A stretch of 64,000 nt of DNA from DASXMT01 sp036521415 (GTDB taxonomy: Bacteria > Actinomycetota > Acidimicrobiia > Acidimicrobiales > RAAP-2). Of this stretch, positions 48,991 through 58,656 are shown one piece after another. The notes below the pieces were generated by a model. That model was not told the DNA's origin. It ran no database searches and saw nothing but the letters and a program-made list of their open reading frames with translations. Each line of letters begins with the position of its first letter. Within the stretch, counting starts at the first letter, position 1. The stretch spans positions 11,175-75,174 of the forward strand of contig DATDHU010000065.1 of the NCBI GenBank assembly GCA_036521415.1, in the 5' to 3' direction. The translations under genes were made by a program, and so were the position numbers.

Positions 48991-51786
48991 GTGATCATGC
49001 AAGGGGATGAGGGGGGCCCGGTCGGGCCCGACGCCGACAGCATGACGGCAGCCGAGGATCCGGTTACGACCTACATCCTGAAGTCGATCCGCGGCGGGAT
49101 CGTCACGTCTGCGTTCGTCCTGTTTGTTCTCGTCCTGTTTGCGCTGCTCCCGGGTGACGCCCTCGAGAACCGGAATGCCTGTCTGATCCTCATCCTCGTC
49201 GGAGCCGTGCTCACCTCGGTGAGCGCGGTGTTCCCCTGGTCCCGGATAGTCGGTCGCAAGTTCGATCGCGTCCTGATCTACGGGTGGGCCTTCGGGCTGC
49301 TCGCCCTCATCGACACCGGTATCGCCATCAGCGGGGGGGCGCGGTCCGAGCTCTTCATCGTCTTGGTCGTGCTGATGGTGTTCTTGGGCGGCCCGTACTA
49401 CTCCATTCGTTCCGGGGTCGTCCTCAACCTCGTAGCCATTGGCGGGTACGTCATCACGCTGGCCGCAACGGGATGGGGTATCGACACGGCGACTCTGGCC
49501 TTCCGGATCGGCATGATGGCTTCGGCCGCTTTGGCCGTCGGGATACTCAGCCGCGAGCTCATGACCGGTCTCAATCGGGCCAGCGAAGAGCGACAGGCGT
49601 CCGAGCAGCGGGTGGTGCTGTGGAGCAAGGTCGCTTCCCTCGTCCGACAGATCGATTCGCCCGCGACCACTCGCGTGCTAGAGACGGTGGTCGATGCGGT
49701 GGGCACCCTCGGGTTTGACGCAGCAGCCATCTCGGTGCTCGAAGAGGACGGTATGACCCTGCGGATCCTCCACAGCCGGCACCTCAGTCACCCCTTCTCG
49801 GTCAAGACCCGTGACGGAGAGCCAGAAGCAGTGGTCCCCGCCGTCATCGACAAGCGCAGCACCATCGTCTTCGAGCACTATCCGAGCTTGCCCGGGGCCA
49901 TTCAGGTGGCGGTCGAAGTCGGGCTCAAGACGGTGGTGGCTACCCCTGTCTGGGTCAGCGGCGAGATCGTCGCCGTGCTCCAAGCAGGAAGCAAACAGGA
50001 CGGCTGCCCGGCTTCGGACCAGATCGCAGCGTTCGAGATGTTCGCGGCCCAAGCCGGTCGTGCCCTCGAGCATGCCCAAGCGGTGGAGCGTCAACGCAGG
50101 GAAGCAGACCACTTCCGCCAGCTCTTGGCCTCCGCTCCCGATGCCGTCATCGTCATCGGCCCCGACGGACGGGTCGTGGAGGTCAGCAATCAAGCCGAGC
50201 TCCTGTACGGTTATTCCAGCGACGAGCTGGTGGGGCAGAGCGTCACCCTCCTTATGGCCGATCGTGTCCGCGACGTGCAAACCGCACTGCTCAACGACTG
50301 GATCGCCGGCACCGGCAACCCGAGGCTCGGGCCGGACCCGACCGTGTTCGGGCGCAAGAAGGACGGCACCGAGATCCCGCTGGAGCTGGCGATCAGCACG
50401 ATCGAAACACCCGAGGGCGAGCTGACCTCGGTGGCCATCCGGGACGTGAGCGAGCGTCGCGAGTTCGAGCGTCGCCTCACCCACCAAGCCACCCACGACG
50501 CCCTGACTGGGCTCCCCAATCGAGAGCTGTTCATGCAACGGCTGAACGGGTCGCTTCACGGGCGGCTGGGTGTCGATCCGCCGGTGACCGTCTGCTTTCT
50601 CGACCTCGATCATTTCAAGTACGTCAACGACAGTCGGGGACACCGCACGGGCGATGCGCTGGTCGAAGCCGTCGCCGAGCGGTTGGTCGGCGCCGTCGAC
50701 GGGCACTTCATAGCCCGCGTGGGCGGGGACGAGTTCGGGATGCTGGTCGAAGGTTTGAGCGACCAGCGGGCCGCAGTGGACTTCACTGCCCGCCTCCTGT
50801 CGGTCTTCGACGAACCGTTCCTCGTCGATGCCGTCGACTGCTACGTCACCGCCAGCGTCGGTGTTGCCTTCGCCCGCTCGCCCGACCACGCCGAGATGGT
50901 CATGCGGAACGCCGACGCGGCCATGTACCGGGCCAAGCGCAACGGCCGTGCGCAAGCGGCCTTCTTCGACGAGACGTTGACCGCGCTGGCGGCACAGCGG
51001 ATGGCGACCGAGGGCTCTCTGCACCTGGCCCTGGCCGGAAACCAGTTCGAATTGGCCTACCAGCCCATCATCTCTCTCGATGACGGCCACATGACCGGAG
51101 TTGAGGCCCTCCTGCGCTGGCACCATCCCCAGAAGGGCCTGGTCCTGCCGGACCAGTTCGTGAGCACGGCAGAGGACACCGGCCTCGTTGTCCCGGTCGG
51201 TCGGTGGGCTCTCGAGGAGGCCTGCCGGCAATTGGCCGCGTGGCGATGCAAGTTCCCGTTGGCCCCCGATCTCACGGTGAGCGTGAACGTGTCGGGCCGC
51301 CAACTCGAGCACGACCATTTCGTCACCGACGTGGCCGAAGTGCTGACAGCCACGGGAATTCCACCGGCACTGCTTATTCTCGAGATCACCGAGAGTTTCT
51401 TCATCCGCGATTTTCAGGCCGCCGTCGGTCGGCTCACGGCGTTGAAGCGCCTCGGGGTTCGCCTGGCCATCGATGACTTCGGAACCGGGTTCTCGTCACT
51501 GTTCTCCCTGTCCCGCCTGCCGGTCGATACGGTCAAGATCGACAAGGCGTTCATCGACGGGCTGGGCACCCGCTATGACGCGGTGGTCTCGGCCGTGGTG
51601 ACCATGGGCAACGCATTCGACCTCGAGGTGGTGGCCGAAGGGATCGAGCATCGGAGCCAAAAGGACCGGCTGGTCGAACTGGGCTGCCGGTACGCCCAGG
51701 GGTTCTACTTCTCCATGCCCTTGACTGCGCCGGACGTCGAGGTCGTCCTGCAACGCATGAGCAAGGCCCCGCTCAGCGTGCGGTGA
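48991..51786 (+). CDS. Membrane-anchored GAF-PAS-GGDEF-EAL cyclic-di-GMP enzyme
   Basis: A 931-residue protein (starts at ATG 48973 or TTG 48964 are also open; GAGGAG six bases before GTG 48991 decided my choice). Six or so TM helices (residues 30-200), a GAF-like domain, a PAS domain (LASAPDAVIVIGPDGRVVEV), then GGDEF with an intact motif (RVGGDEFGML) and EAL with an intact motif (GVEALLRW, with DDFGTGFSSL and EVVAEGIE). No RxxD inhibitory site precedes GGDEF. Both c-di-GMP synthesis and breakdown are therefore possible. It overlaps the convergent epimerase gene by 14 bp. Confidence 0.93.
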   Translation: MIMQGDEGGPVGPDADSMTAAEDPVTTYILKSIRGGIVTSAFVLFVLVLFALLPGDALENRNACLILILVGAVLTSVSAVFPWSRIVGRKFDRVLIYGWAFGLLALIDTGIAISGGARSELFIVLVVLMVFLGGPYYSIRSGVVLNLVAIGGYVITLAATGWGIDTATLAFRIGMMASAALAVGILSRELMTGLNRASEERQASEQRVVLWSKVASLVRQIDSPATTRVLETVVDAVGTLGFDAAAISVLEEDGMTLRILHSRHLSHPFSVKTRDGEPEAVVPAVIDKRSTIVFEHYPSLPGAIQVAVEVGLKTVVATPVWVSGEIVAVLQAGSKQDGCPASDQIAAFEMFAAQAGRALEHAQAVERQRREADHFRQLLASAPDAVIVIGPDGRVVEVSNQAELLYGYSSDELVGQSVTLLMADRVRDVQTALLNDWIAGTGNPRLGPDPTVFGRKKDGTEIPLELAISTIETPEGELTSVAIRDVSERREFERRLTHQATHDALTGLPNRELFMQRLNGSLHGRLGVDPPVTVCFLDLDHFKYVNDSRGHRTGDALVEAVAERLVGAVDGHFIARVGGDEFGMLVEGLSDQRAAVDFTARLLSVFDEPFLVDAVDCYVTASVGVAFARSPDHAEMVMRNADAAMYRAKRNGRAQAAFFDETLTALAAQRMATEGSLHLALAGNQFELAYQPIISLDDGHMTGVEALLRWHHPQKGLVLPDQFVSTAEDTGLVVPVGRWALEEACRQLAAWRCKFPLAPDLTVSVNVSGRQLEHDHFVTDVAEVLTATGIPPALLILEITESFFIRDFQAAVGRLTALKRLGVRLAIDDFGTGFSSLFSLSRLPVDTVKIDKAFIDGLGTRYDAVVSAVVTMGNAFDLEVVAEGIEHRSQKDRLVELGCRYAQGFYFSMPLTAPDVEVVLQRMSKAPLSVR

Positions 51787-52726
51787 TCCCCCAGGCGCCG
51801 GCCCAGTTCCCGCCGGGTTGCAGCACGACCACCTCGGTGCCGGTGCGGAACGCGTCGGGTGGGCATGTCATCGGTTCGACGGCGATGCCCGTGCGTCGGG
51901 ATCCTTCCGCCAGCGTGTCACCGGTGTAGACCATCAAGTGGGTGTACGCACCGTCGACCCATACACTGACACCCGTTGTCCCGTCGGGATGCTCGATGCT
52001 CACCCGTGCGCACCCGTCCGGGCCACGTCGGAGAGCCGAGTATCCGGTGTCGAGACGGGTCGAACCGATGATTCGGCCCTGGGTGAAGTCGAACTCGGTG
52101 TTTCCCACTGGCGCATCGCCGGTGGGCAAGCCGCGCTCGTCGGTCACCAACCGCCGAGCGGCGGGAACGGTGAGGCGAAGGGTGTCGACGTGTGGTGTCC
52201 CCACCGTGAGGTAGGGGTGGAAGCCCATACCGAAGGGGAGCGCCTCCCTCCCGAGGTTCTCGGCTTCGGCCAGGACGGTCAAACCGTCACGGCCCAAGCG
52301 GTACTCGACCTGGAGTCCCAGGGTGAACGGATAGCCCGGGGTGGGATGGAGGACGCAGGCCATGGTCACCCTGTTCTGCGCCCTGCTCGCCATCTTCCAT
52401 GGCATCCAGCGGACCAGGCCGTGGATGGCGTTCCGGCTGGCCGGTTCGTTGAGGGGAGCCTCGGCCTGAACCCCCTCGAACACATATCGCCCGTCGCCCA
52501 AGCGATTTGGCCATGGCGCCAGCACTTGACCCCGACCACCGTGGCTCCACTCGTTCATCTCGAAACCTTCGATGAAGGGTCGGTCGTCAACGGTAAACGA
52601 CCGCAAGGTCGCACCCACTTCGGTGACCACCGCTCGTTGGTGGCCGTGGCCGATGACCCACTGATCCCCGGAGGGCGGCGTGGTCCCCGCCGGGAGTCGA
52701 TCGTCGGGTTGAGGGCGAGGGGTCAT
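51773..52726 (-). CDS. Aldose 1-epimerase (mutarotase) family protein
   Basis: A 317-residue beta-sandwich enzyme interconverting sugar anomers. Catalytic-type residues occur in NAIHGLVRW (His), GMGFHPYLTVG (second His) and VEPMTCPPDAF (Glu). Start ATG 52724-52726 (MTPRPQPD); upstream codons in the same frame are shadow. It converges on the GGDEF-EAL gene with a short overlap. The sugar cannot be assigned. Confidence 0.9.
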   Translation of the reverse strand: MTPRPQPDDRLPAGTTPPSGDQWVIGHGHQRAVVTEVGATLRSFTVDDRPFIEGFEMNEWSHGGRGQVLAPWPNRLGDGRYVFEGVQAEAPLNEPASRNAIHGLVRWMPWKMASRAQNRVTMACVLHPTPGYPFTLGLQVEYRLGRDGLTVLAEAENLGREALPFGMGFHPYLTVGTPHVDTLRLTVPAARRLVTDERGLPTGDAPVGNTEFDFTQGRIIGSTRLDTGYSALRRGPDGCARVSIEHPDGTTGVSVWVDGAYTHLMVYTGDTLAEGSRRTGIAVEPMTCPPDAFRTGTEVVVLQPGGNWAGAWGITAR

Positions 52727-52944
52727 GAGGCGATTATCCGATCGGCGTTGGTCGACAGCGAATCGTGCGGGCAATGATCCAACTGGCCACGCCAAAGGTC
52801 ACCGCCGCCAGCCAGAGGGAACTCTGTGGTCGACCGGTATGGTAGGCCACGGAGCCGGAGAGGCCGGTAGCGAGTGACCCCGGGCTCGAATCCTCCGGCA
52901 TCGGGCTCGGCTCGCCCTACAGATTCCAGAATCGGAGCATTGAC

Positions 52945-53793
52945 GTGCGCATCCTCATCACCAACGACGACGGCGTGTTCGCGCCGGGCATCGAGGCGCT
53001 GGCTCGAGGACTGGCCGCCCGGTTCGACGGCGTGCACGAGCTCATCGTGGTGGCCCCTCTGGTCGATCACAGCGGGGCCGGCGCCGCTGTGGGTGCGGTC
53101 TACGAACGGGAGTCGATCCCCTACGAGTCGGTGCAGGTTCCCGGACTTGAGCGCGTACCGACCTACGGTGTCGACGGGCCACCCGCACTGGCGGTCATCC
53201 TGGCCTGCATCGAGGGTTTTGGACCGCGACCTGACATGATCGTGTCGGGAGTGAACAACGGCATGAACGCCGGACGTTCCGCGCTCCACTCCGGCACCGT
53301 GGGCGCGGCATTGACGGCGGCTCAGTTCGGGTTGCGGGGCGTCGCCGTGAGCATCGCCTGGTCCTCGGACCCGGTTCCGTGGGAGACGCCGGTGACGCTG
53401 GCGTGCAACCTGGTCCCGGTTTTGGCCGCGGCCGAGCGGGGCACCGTCCTCAACCTCAACGTCCCCGCCCTTCCCCTGGGTGAACTGCGGGGTGTGCGCG
53501 CCGGCACGCTGGGAAGGGTCGGTCTGATTCGCTCGGCGCGTTCGGCACAGACGGTCGATGAGGTGCACGCGCGACAAGCCGAGGCCATGGGCGGAGCGAT
53601 CACCCTGACGTTGCGGGGAGCGCGCGGCTCGGACGCCGGAGAGGAGGCTGCGGAGGTGGACCCGGAATCTGATGCCGGCCTTGTCGCTGACCGATGGGCA
53701 TCCCTGACACCGATCCTGGGGATTCGAGAGGACCGCTCCACCGGGGGGATCGAAGTGTTGGCCAAGGCACTCGCCGAGGTCCAACCGCGCTGA
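52945..53793 (+). CDS. surE: 5'-nucleotidase SurE
   Basis: A 282-residue metal-dependent nucleoside monophosphatase. Metal motif ILITNDDGVFAPG (DD pair), the conserved Ser in VDHSGAGAAV, and SGVNNGMNAGRSALHSGTVGAAL with the Asn ligand. Start GTG 52945, preceded by ggag. It is monocistronic as far as can be seen. Members act on 5'-, 3'-nucleotides and exopolyphosphate. Confidence 0.93.
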   Translation: MRILITNDDGVFAPGIEALARGLAARFDGVHELIVVAPLVDHSGAGAAVGAVYERESIPYESVQVPGLERVPTYGVDGPPALAVILACIEGFGPRPDMIVSGVNNGMNAGRSALHSGTVGAALTAAQFGLRGVAVSIAWSSDPVPWETPVTLACNLVPVLAAAERGTVLNLNVPALPLGELRGVRAGTLGRVGLIRSARSAQTVDEVHARQAEAMGGAITLTLRGARGSDAGEEAAEVDPESDAGLVADRWASLTPILGIREDRSTGGIEVLAKALAEVQPR

Positions 53794-53908
53794 GACCTGA
53801 GGTTTGGCTTACTCAACGGGTGGGTACCGATACGGGGTCCCGTCCGAATTGCATTGATGTGAGTTAGCTGCATACATTGGTGTCACTCGATCAGCCAGAG
53901 GCAGGTGG

Positions 53909-53966
53909 GGTCACGCAGCTACAGGCTGTGGCCAGGGTGTTGAGGAGCACCCCGGATCATGTGACC
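53909..53966 (+). ncRNA. Candidate structured leader: three-way junction upstream of the Rpf-like gene
   Basis: GGTCAC (53909-53914) pairs with GTGACC (53961-53966) and encloses two hairpins: CAGC-tacag-GCTG (53916-53928) and GGGTG-loop-CACCC (53935-53952). Another hairpin AGGTG-ttgt-CACCT follows at 54012-54025. It does not match the c-di-AMP (ydaO) consensus known upstream of rpf genes. The rest of 53794-54193 contains no gene. Confidence 0.3.
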
Positions 53967-54193
53967 GACCTCGTGGCGTAACGCCAGAGTATGCCGTACT
54001 GAACACGGTTTAGGTGTTGTCACCTGCCCATATGAGCATGATCCACAACCCATGAGCCGTTCTTTCCCATACCCAAAGTCCAGTTCTGGAGCCGCCTCAC
54101 ACTGACCACATCAGGGTTCTCGTCTGCACCTCGTACGGACCTACTTGTACGTCCAGGGCCGCCTGCCCTTCCCGGCAGCAGCTTGCGAGACGA

Positions 54194-55012
54194 ATGCTTC
54201 CAAGACGGCGCCCGCATTCCCAAGCCATCCCTCGAAGCCCTCCGGGCTTCCGCGACTTTGAGGAGGCGCAAGAATTGCGCAAGCACCGCTTCTACATCTT
54301 CGTTATCGCAGCACTGGCCGTGGTCGGGCTCATATTCCACGGATCAGCGACGGCACACACTGGGAACTCGGCTCCTGCAGGACTGGGAGTAGGCGATCTG
54401 ACCGGGTCGGACGCAGCGTCACCGACGCTGAACGGGTATTCCGTAGCCCTCGCATCGTTGAGCGTCCCGCTTCAAGCACAACAACAACAGGCGACACAAG
54501 CAGAGCAAGCGGTACAGCAACAGCAAGCGACACAGGCACAACAGTCGGCACAGCAACAAGCTGCCCAACAACAGGCACAGCAGGCGTCACAGCAACTGGC
54601 CGCACAGCAACAACAAGCGGCACAGGCACTGGCGGAGCAACAAGCGGCACAAGCGACACAAGCGCAACAGGCCGCACAACAACAACAGGCGGCACAGGCA
54701 CAACAGGCGGCACAGGCACAACAGGTTGCCCAACAACAACAGGCTGCCCAACCGGCCCCGGCCGCAAGCTCGTCGGGTGATGACTTTGCCCGCCTTCGCC
54801 AGTGTGAGTCGGGTGGCAACTACGGCGACAACACCGGTAACGGCTACTACGGGGCCTACCAGTTCTCGCAGAGCGCGTGGCAGGGTCTCGGCTATTCCGG
54901 ACTTCCGAGCGACGCCTCGCCAGCTCAACAGGACCAGGCCGCCCAACAGCTGCACGCCGAGAGCGGTTGGAGCCCGTGGCCATCGTGCTCGGCTCAACTC
55001 GGGCTCAGTTGA
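54194..55012 (+). CDS. Rpf-like transglycosylase with Gln/Ala-rich repeat linker
   Basis: A 272-residue envelope protein. One N-terminal TM anchor or signal (FYIFVIAALAVVGLIF, about residues 33-48) is followed by a spacer, a 100-residue linker made of AQQ-type repeats (about 95-190), and a C-terminal resuscitation-promoting-factor domain: RQCESGGNYGDNTGNGYYGA with the catalytic Glu, AYQFSQSAWQGLG, and the paired Cys in WPSCSAQLG. It cleaves peptidoglycan glycan strands. The CAA/CAG/GCA codons of the linker give local compositional bias. The exact start is uncertain. Confidence 0.88.
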   Translation: MLPRRRPHSQAIPRSPPGFRDFEEAQELRKHRFYIFVIAALAVVGLIFHGSATAHTGNSAPAGLGVGDLTGSDAASPTLNGYSVALASLSVPLQAQQQQATQAEQAVQQQQATQAQQSAQQQAAQQQAQQASQQLAAQQQQAAQALAEQQAAQATQAQQAAQQQQAAQAQQAAQAQQVAQQQQAAQPAPAASSSGDDFARLRQCESGGNYGDNTGNGYYGAYQFSQSAWQGLGYSGLPSDASPAQQDQAAQQLHAESGWSPWPSCSAQLGLS

Positions 55013-55126
55013 GCGGCCCGAGGTGGCCGTCGACGACACAGAGGACGCCGGCTCCATCGCAGAACGAGACGGCAGGCATCCTCCCGATCCCTGACAAACC
55101 CGCGGCCCTCGACGTACCGTTGGCCC

Positions 55127-56164
55127 ATGGCAACTGACGGCGCGACACCAGCCACGAGTCGCGAAGCGACGGCGGGGAGCGAAGGCCTGACCTCGGGCGC
55201 CGGGCGTGCCAGCCCGCGTGCCACCGAACGGGTCACCGCGGCCAGCGGCCAGCGTCCCGACGGGTCGCTGGCCGAGCGGGCTGCCCACCGTGGGGCGGAC
55301 AAGCCGCTGGCCGCCACCGCCCCCTTCGAGGTCGGCCAGTTCGAAAACGGCGGCGTGACCATGTACTACGAGGTGCACGGCACCGGCCCCCGGGTGTTCG
55401 TCTTCATGCACGGGATCCTGCTCGACGCCAACCTCAACCGCCGCCTGGCCACTGACCTCGCAGCGACGGGAAACCGGGTCATCCTGCTCGATCTTCCCGG
55501 ACACGGCCTGTCCGAGAAACCGCGTCGAGCCTCCTATCACCGCATGGACACGTACGCCCGGCACGTAGAGGCTCTGCTCGATCATCTGGGCGTCGACAAA
55601 GCGGTCGTGGGTGGCGTGTCCCTGGGCGGGAATGTCGCCCTGCTCGTGGCGTCCCAGTCGCCTGAGCGAGTGCAGGGCTTGGTCATCGAGATGCCTGTCC
55701 TCGAATGGGCCGTCCCGGCGGCAGCCATCACCTTCGTGCCCATGCTCTTGGCCGTACATCTAGCTCGCCGAGCGGTACGGGCAGCAGGCCATGTCGTTCG
55801 GCGGATTCCCCGCAGCGGGTTCGGGCCATTGGACAGCGTGATGAACACCCTCTCCAATGACCCCGTCGAGATCGCCGCTGTGCTGCACGGGATCCTGACC
55901 GGTCCCATCGCCCCGACCGTGGAAGAGCGCGACGAGATGAACATTCCCGCCCTGGTGGTCGGGCACCAGTCGGACCGCATTCACCCCTTCCATGATGCCG
56001 AACAGCTCGCCCGCCGGCTCCCCGACGCCCGGCTGGTTCAGGCCAAGTCGATGTTCGAGCTCAGATTGCGACCCGAGCGCCTCACTGGCGAGATCGCGCA
56101 GTTCCTCGACGCAGTGTGGGACCGGGAGGGTACGAGCACCCGTTCTGGCCGTGAGGCCGGCTGA
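55127..56164 (+). CDS. Alpha/beta hydrolase
   Basis: A 345-residue hydrolase. After a low-complexity 65-residue N-terminus come FVFMHGILLDANLN (oxyanion HG), LLDLPGHGLSEKP, the nucleophile elbow GGVSLGGNVALL (Ser) and a catalytic-acid region VVGHQSDRIHPFHDAEQ. The usual late catalytic His is not obvious; ELRLRPERLTGEI takes its place. The closest relatives are small-molecule esterases. Start ATG 55127. Confidence 0.85.
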   Translation: MATDGATPATSREATAGSEGLTSGAGRASPRATERVTAASGQRPDGSLAERAAHRGADKPLAATAPFEVGQFENGGVTMYYEVHGTGPRVFVFMHGILLDANLNRRLATDLAATGNRVILLDLPGHGLSEKPRRASYHRMDTYARHVEALLDHLGVDKAVVGGVSLGGNVALLVASQSPERVQGLVIEMPVLEWAVPAAAITFVPMLLAVHLARRAVRAAGHVVRRIPRSGFGPLDSVMNTLSNDPVEIAAVLHGILTGPIAPTVEERDEMNIPALVVGHQSDRIHPFHDAEQLARRLPDARLVQAKSMFELRLRPERLTGEIAQFLDAVWDREGTSTRSGREAG

Positions 56165-56200
56165 CCCTCACACGAAGAAGGCCAGGCGGCGGTCGAACAC

Positions 56201-56632
56201 TCAGTCGTCGTCGGTACCTGGCCGGCGTTGCCGCTTGCGTTCCGACTGATGGCGCTTGGCCGACAGGCGACGTTCCTTGGCTCCCCGACTCGGGCGCGTC
56301 GGGCGGCGGGTCTTTTCGATGTGCAGGGCGTCGGCCACCCGAGCTTTGAATCGCTCGACCGCCAGTTGCCGATTGCGGGCCTGGGAGCGTTCGTCGTCGG
56401 CCACCACCCGGACCTCAGGACCGAAGCGCTGCAACAGCCGCGCTTGTTGGCGCGGGCCGAGCGATGGTGACCGGGCCACGTCGAACCGCAGCTCCACTCG
56501 CGTGTTCACCTTGTTGGCATGCTGGCCGCCGGGCCCCCCACTGGGTGTGAACCGGAACTGGAGCTCGGACAAGGGAATGGCCAGCGATGGCGTGACCCGG
56601 ATGAGGTCGGCCCGCTCCGGGTCGGCCGTCAT
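56201..56632 (-). CDS. arfB: ArfB-type peptide chain release factor domain protein
   Basis: A 143-residue protein with the catalytic GGQ motif (TPSGGPGGQHANKVNTRVELRF) and a basic C-terminal tail (TRRPTRPSRGAKERRLSAKRHQSERK) of the kind that ArfB/YaeJ inserts in the empty mRNA channel to rescue stalled ribosomes. There is no stop-codon recognition domain. ATG 56630-56632 overlaps the FAH gene stop (ATGA). Confidence 0.92.
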   Translation of the reverse strand: MTADPERADLIRVTPSLAIPLSELQFRFTPSGGPGGQHANKVNTRVELRFDVARSPSLGPRQQARLLQRFGPEVRVVADDERSQARNRQLAVERFKARVADALHIEKTRRPTRPSRGAKERRLSAKRHQSERKRQRRPGTDDD

Positions 56633-57495
56633 GAGGGCCCGGGCTCGTCGACCACCGGATTGGTGAGCGAACCGATACCGTCGATCTCGATGCGCACGGT
56701 GTCTCCGGCGGTGAGCCACCGGGGCGGTTTGCCACTGGCCGCCACGCCGGCGGGTGTTCCGGTGGAGAGGATCATGCCCGGCTCCAGCGTGCACACCGTC
56801 GACAGGTGCTCGATCATCTCCCGGCACGAGAAGATCATGTCGGAGGTCGCCCCGTCCTGGCGCATCTCGTCGTTCACCCAGGTCCGGATGTGCAGCTGCT
56901 GAGGGTCGGCGATCTCGTCGGCGGTGACGATCCACGGCCCGGTCGGGCCGTGGCTGTCGAAGCTCTTGCCCAGCGTCATGGTCGGGGCTTGTCGCTGCCA
57001 GTCCCGGACGCTCACATCGTTCACGACGACAAAGCCAGCGACGACCTCGAGGGCTTCGTCGGCGCGGACGTGCCGAGAGCGGGTCCCGATCACCATCCCC
57101 AACTCGGCTTCGTAGTCCACCTGATCGGACACCCGGGGCACCTCGATGGCAGCTCCCGGTCCGATCACGCAGGTGGGCTGCTTGGCGAACCAGGTTTGGC
57201 ACACCGGTCGCTCGTGTCCCAGCTCGCGAATGTGGTCGCCGTAGTTCCGGGCGATGGCCAGGAACGAGGGAGGTCGGGGCACAGGAGCCACCAACCCGGC
57301 CTCGGCCAGGGGCATCCGGCGCGCTCCCCCAGTCGGGGCCTCCCCGGCAATCTCCAACGCGGCGGGGCCCAGGGACAGAAGCGATGCCATGTCGCCGGGG
57401 AGCCCGAGCACCGGATCGGTGAGATCGATGACCTCGTCATCGTGCACCACCCCGGTTCGAACCACGTGGTCGGGACGAAAGCTCACGAGTCGCAC
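56629..57495 (-). CDS. Fumarylacetoacetate hydrolase (FAH) family protein
   Basis: A 288-residue metal-dependent hydrolase/isomerase. The FAH motif VDYEAELGMVIG carries the metal-binding Glu residues, with FAIARNYGDH-like LAIARNYGDHIRELGH earlier and MTLGKSFDSHGPTGPWIV. It is used in aromatic catabolism (e.g. 2-hydroxyhepta-diene or oxaloacetate-type substrates), not specified here. Start GTG 57493-57495 (VRLVSFRPDH); ATG 57520-57522 adds nine residues. Overlaps arfB. Confidence 0.9.
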   Translation of the reverse strand: MRLVSFRPDHVVRTGVVHDDEVIDLTDPVLGLPGDMASLLSLGPAALEIAGEAPTGGARRMPLAEAGLVAPVPRPPSFLAIARNYGDHIRELGHERPVCQTWFAKQPTCVIGPGAAIEVPRVSDQVDYEAELGMVIGTRSRHVRADEALEVVAGFVVVNDVSVRDWQRQAPTMTLGKSFDSHGPTGPWIVTADEIADPQQLHIRTWVNDEMRQDGATSDMIFSCREMIEHLSTVCTLEPGMILSTGTPAGVAASGKPPRWLTAGDTVRIEIDGIGSLTNPVVDEPGPS

Positions 57496-57632
57496 CCCCC
57501 GACCGTAGGGGACGCAAGCCATGCTCGCCGGGCACGCTCACCGACGGGCTTCGGGTCGGGACGGGATGGACGGACCGCGCCCACCCCCAGCACGGGTAGA
57601 TTGGCGGCTACCCGCGGACGGCGGACCAACGC

Positions 57633-58613
57633 GTGGCGCAGGCGATCGATCGAAGGAAGGGCACCATCTCCTCCCAACTAGACACGGCCACCAGCCTTCG
57701 ATGCTCCGATTGGACCCGGCGGAACGACGTCGACCCGATCGGCACGGCCGGTAGCTATGCCGGCTACCTCCTTGTGGAGTGGCCGCTCCCCTGGCCACGA
57801 GACCTCAGTGAGGTGCCGGAGCTGGCACCGCTCGTCTCCGCCCTGACCGGGACGGGCATCCGCCTGCAGGGGCTCGTGGCCACCTGGTCCCATGGTCCCG
57901 AGCGTCACGCCGTTCTCTACCGCCGGCGCAGTGACGTACCTGTCGGGTTTGCCGGATTCGAGGGACGCGAGGTCACCGCCCCACTCGACGACCTGGTGGC
58001 GTCGACCGTCGAGCTGCTCGCCGGCGGGGGGTCGGTGATCGGCGAGGGAGGGCCGCAGCCGACCGACCTGTTGATCTGCGGGCACGGCCGACGGGACCGC
58101 TGCTGCGGAACCCTCGGGACCACGCTGGCGCTGCAACTGGCATCCAGCGGTGTCGGCGATGGTGACGGCGGCATCCGTCTGTGGCGCACCAGCCATACCG
58201 GCGGCCATCGGTTCGCTCCCACCATGATCGTGCTCCCCGAGGCGACGGTCTGGGCCTTCGCCGATCCGGACATGGTCGAGCGGATCCTCCGACGGGACGG
58301 TTCGCTCGATGACCTGGTGCCACGGTACCGGGGCTGCTCGGGCCTGAGCTCCCCGCGAGTGCAGGCCCTCGAACGTTCGGTGTTGGCCGACATGGGCTGG
58401 CCGCTGTTGTCATCCGTCCGCCTGGGCAGCGACCATCAGGACGGACCGGTCTCGCTCGAGGTGCGGAGCCACGGCGCAACAACCCACTGGGCGGCGGCGA
58501 TCACGATCGGGCGCCAGCTGCCGGTGCCCGTCTGTGGCAGCCCCATCGAAGAGGCGACGAAGTCGGAGCCCGAGCTGGTCGTCGATTGGGTCCGGCAGGT
58601 CGATCCGGACTGA
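57633..58613 (+). CDS. Sucrase/ferredoxin-like (Suc_Fer) family protein
   Basis: A 326-residue protein of the thioredoxin-like ferredoxin group. The cluster-binding segment is ICGHGRRDRCCGTLG with conserved cysteines and SHTGGHRFAPTMIVLPE downstream. Role unknown in bacteria. Start GTG 57633; the first 40 residues are poorly conserved. Convergent with the acyl-CoA dehydrogenase gene. Confidence 0.88.
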   Translation: MAQAIDRRKGTISSQLDTATSLRCSDWTRRNDVDPIGTAGSYAGYLLVEWPLPWPRDLSEVPELAPLVSALTGTGIRLQGLVATWSHGPERHAVLYRRRSDVPVGFAGFEGREVTAPLDDLVASTVELLAGGGSVIGEGGPQPTDLLICGHGRRDRCCGTLGTTLALQLASSGVGDGDGGIRLWRTSHTGGHRFAPTMIVLPEATVWAFADPDMVERILRRDGSLDDLVPRYRGCSGLSSPRVQALERSVLADMGWPLLSSVRLGSDHQDGPVSLEVRSHGATTHWAAAITIGRQLPVPVCGSPIEEATKSEPELVVDWVRQVDPD

Positions 58614-58656
58614 GCAGGCCCGAACGAGGTCGGCGTGGCTCAGGGCCGTCCGGGCC

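Noticed and set aside
53794..54193. c-di-AMP (ydaO) riboswitch upstream of the Rpf-like gene
   Set aside because: The conserved ydaO core sequences are not found; only generic stems are present.
54587..55759. 390-codon minus-strand frame over the Rpf-like gene and its neighbour
   Set aside because: Its leucine-rich tail is the antisense reading of the Gln/Ala repeat and the frame crosses two real genes.
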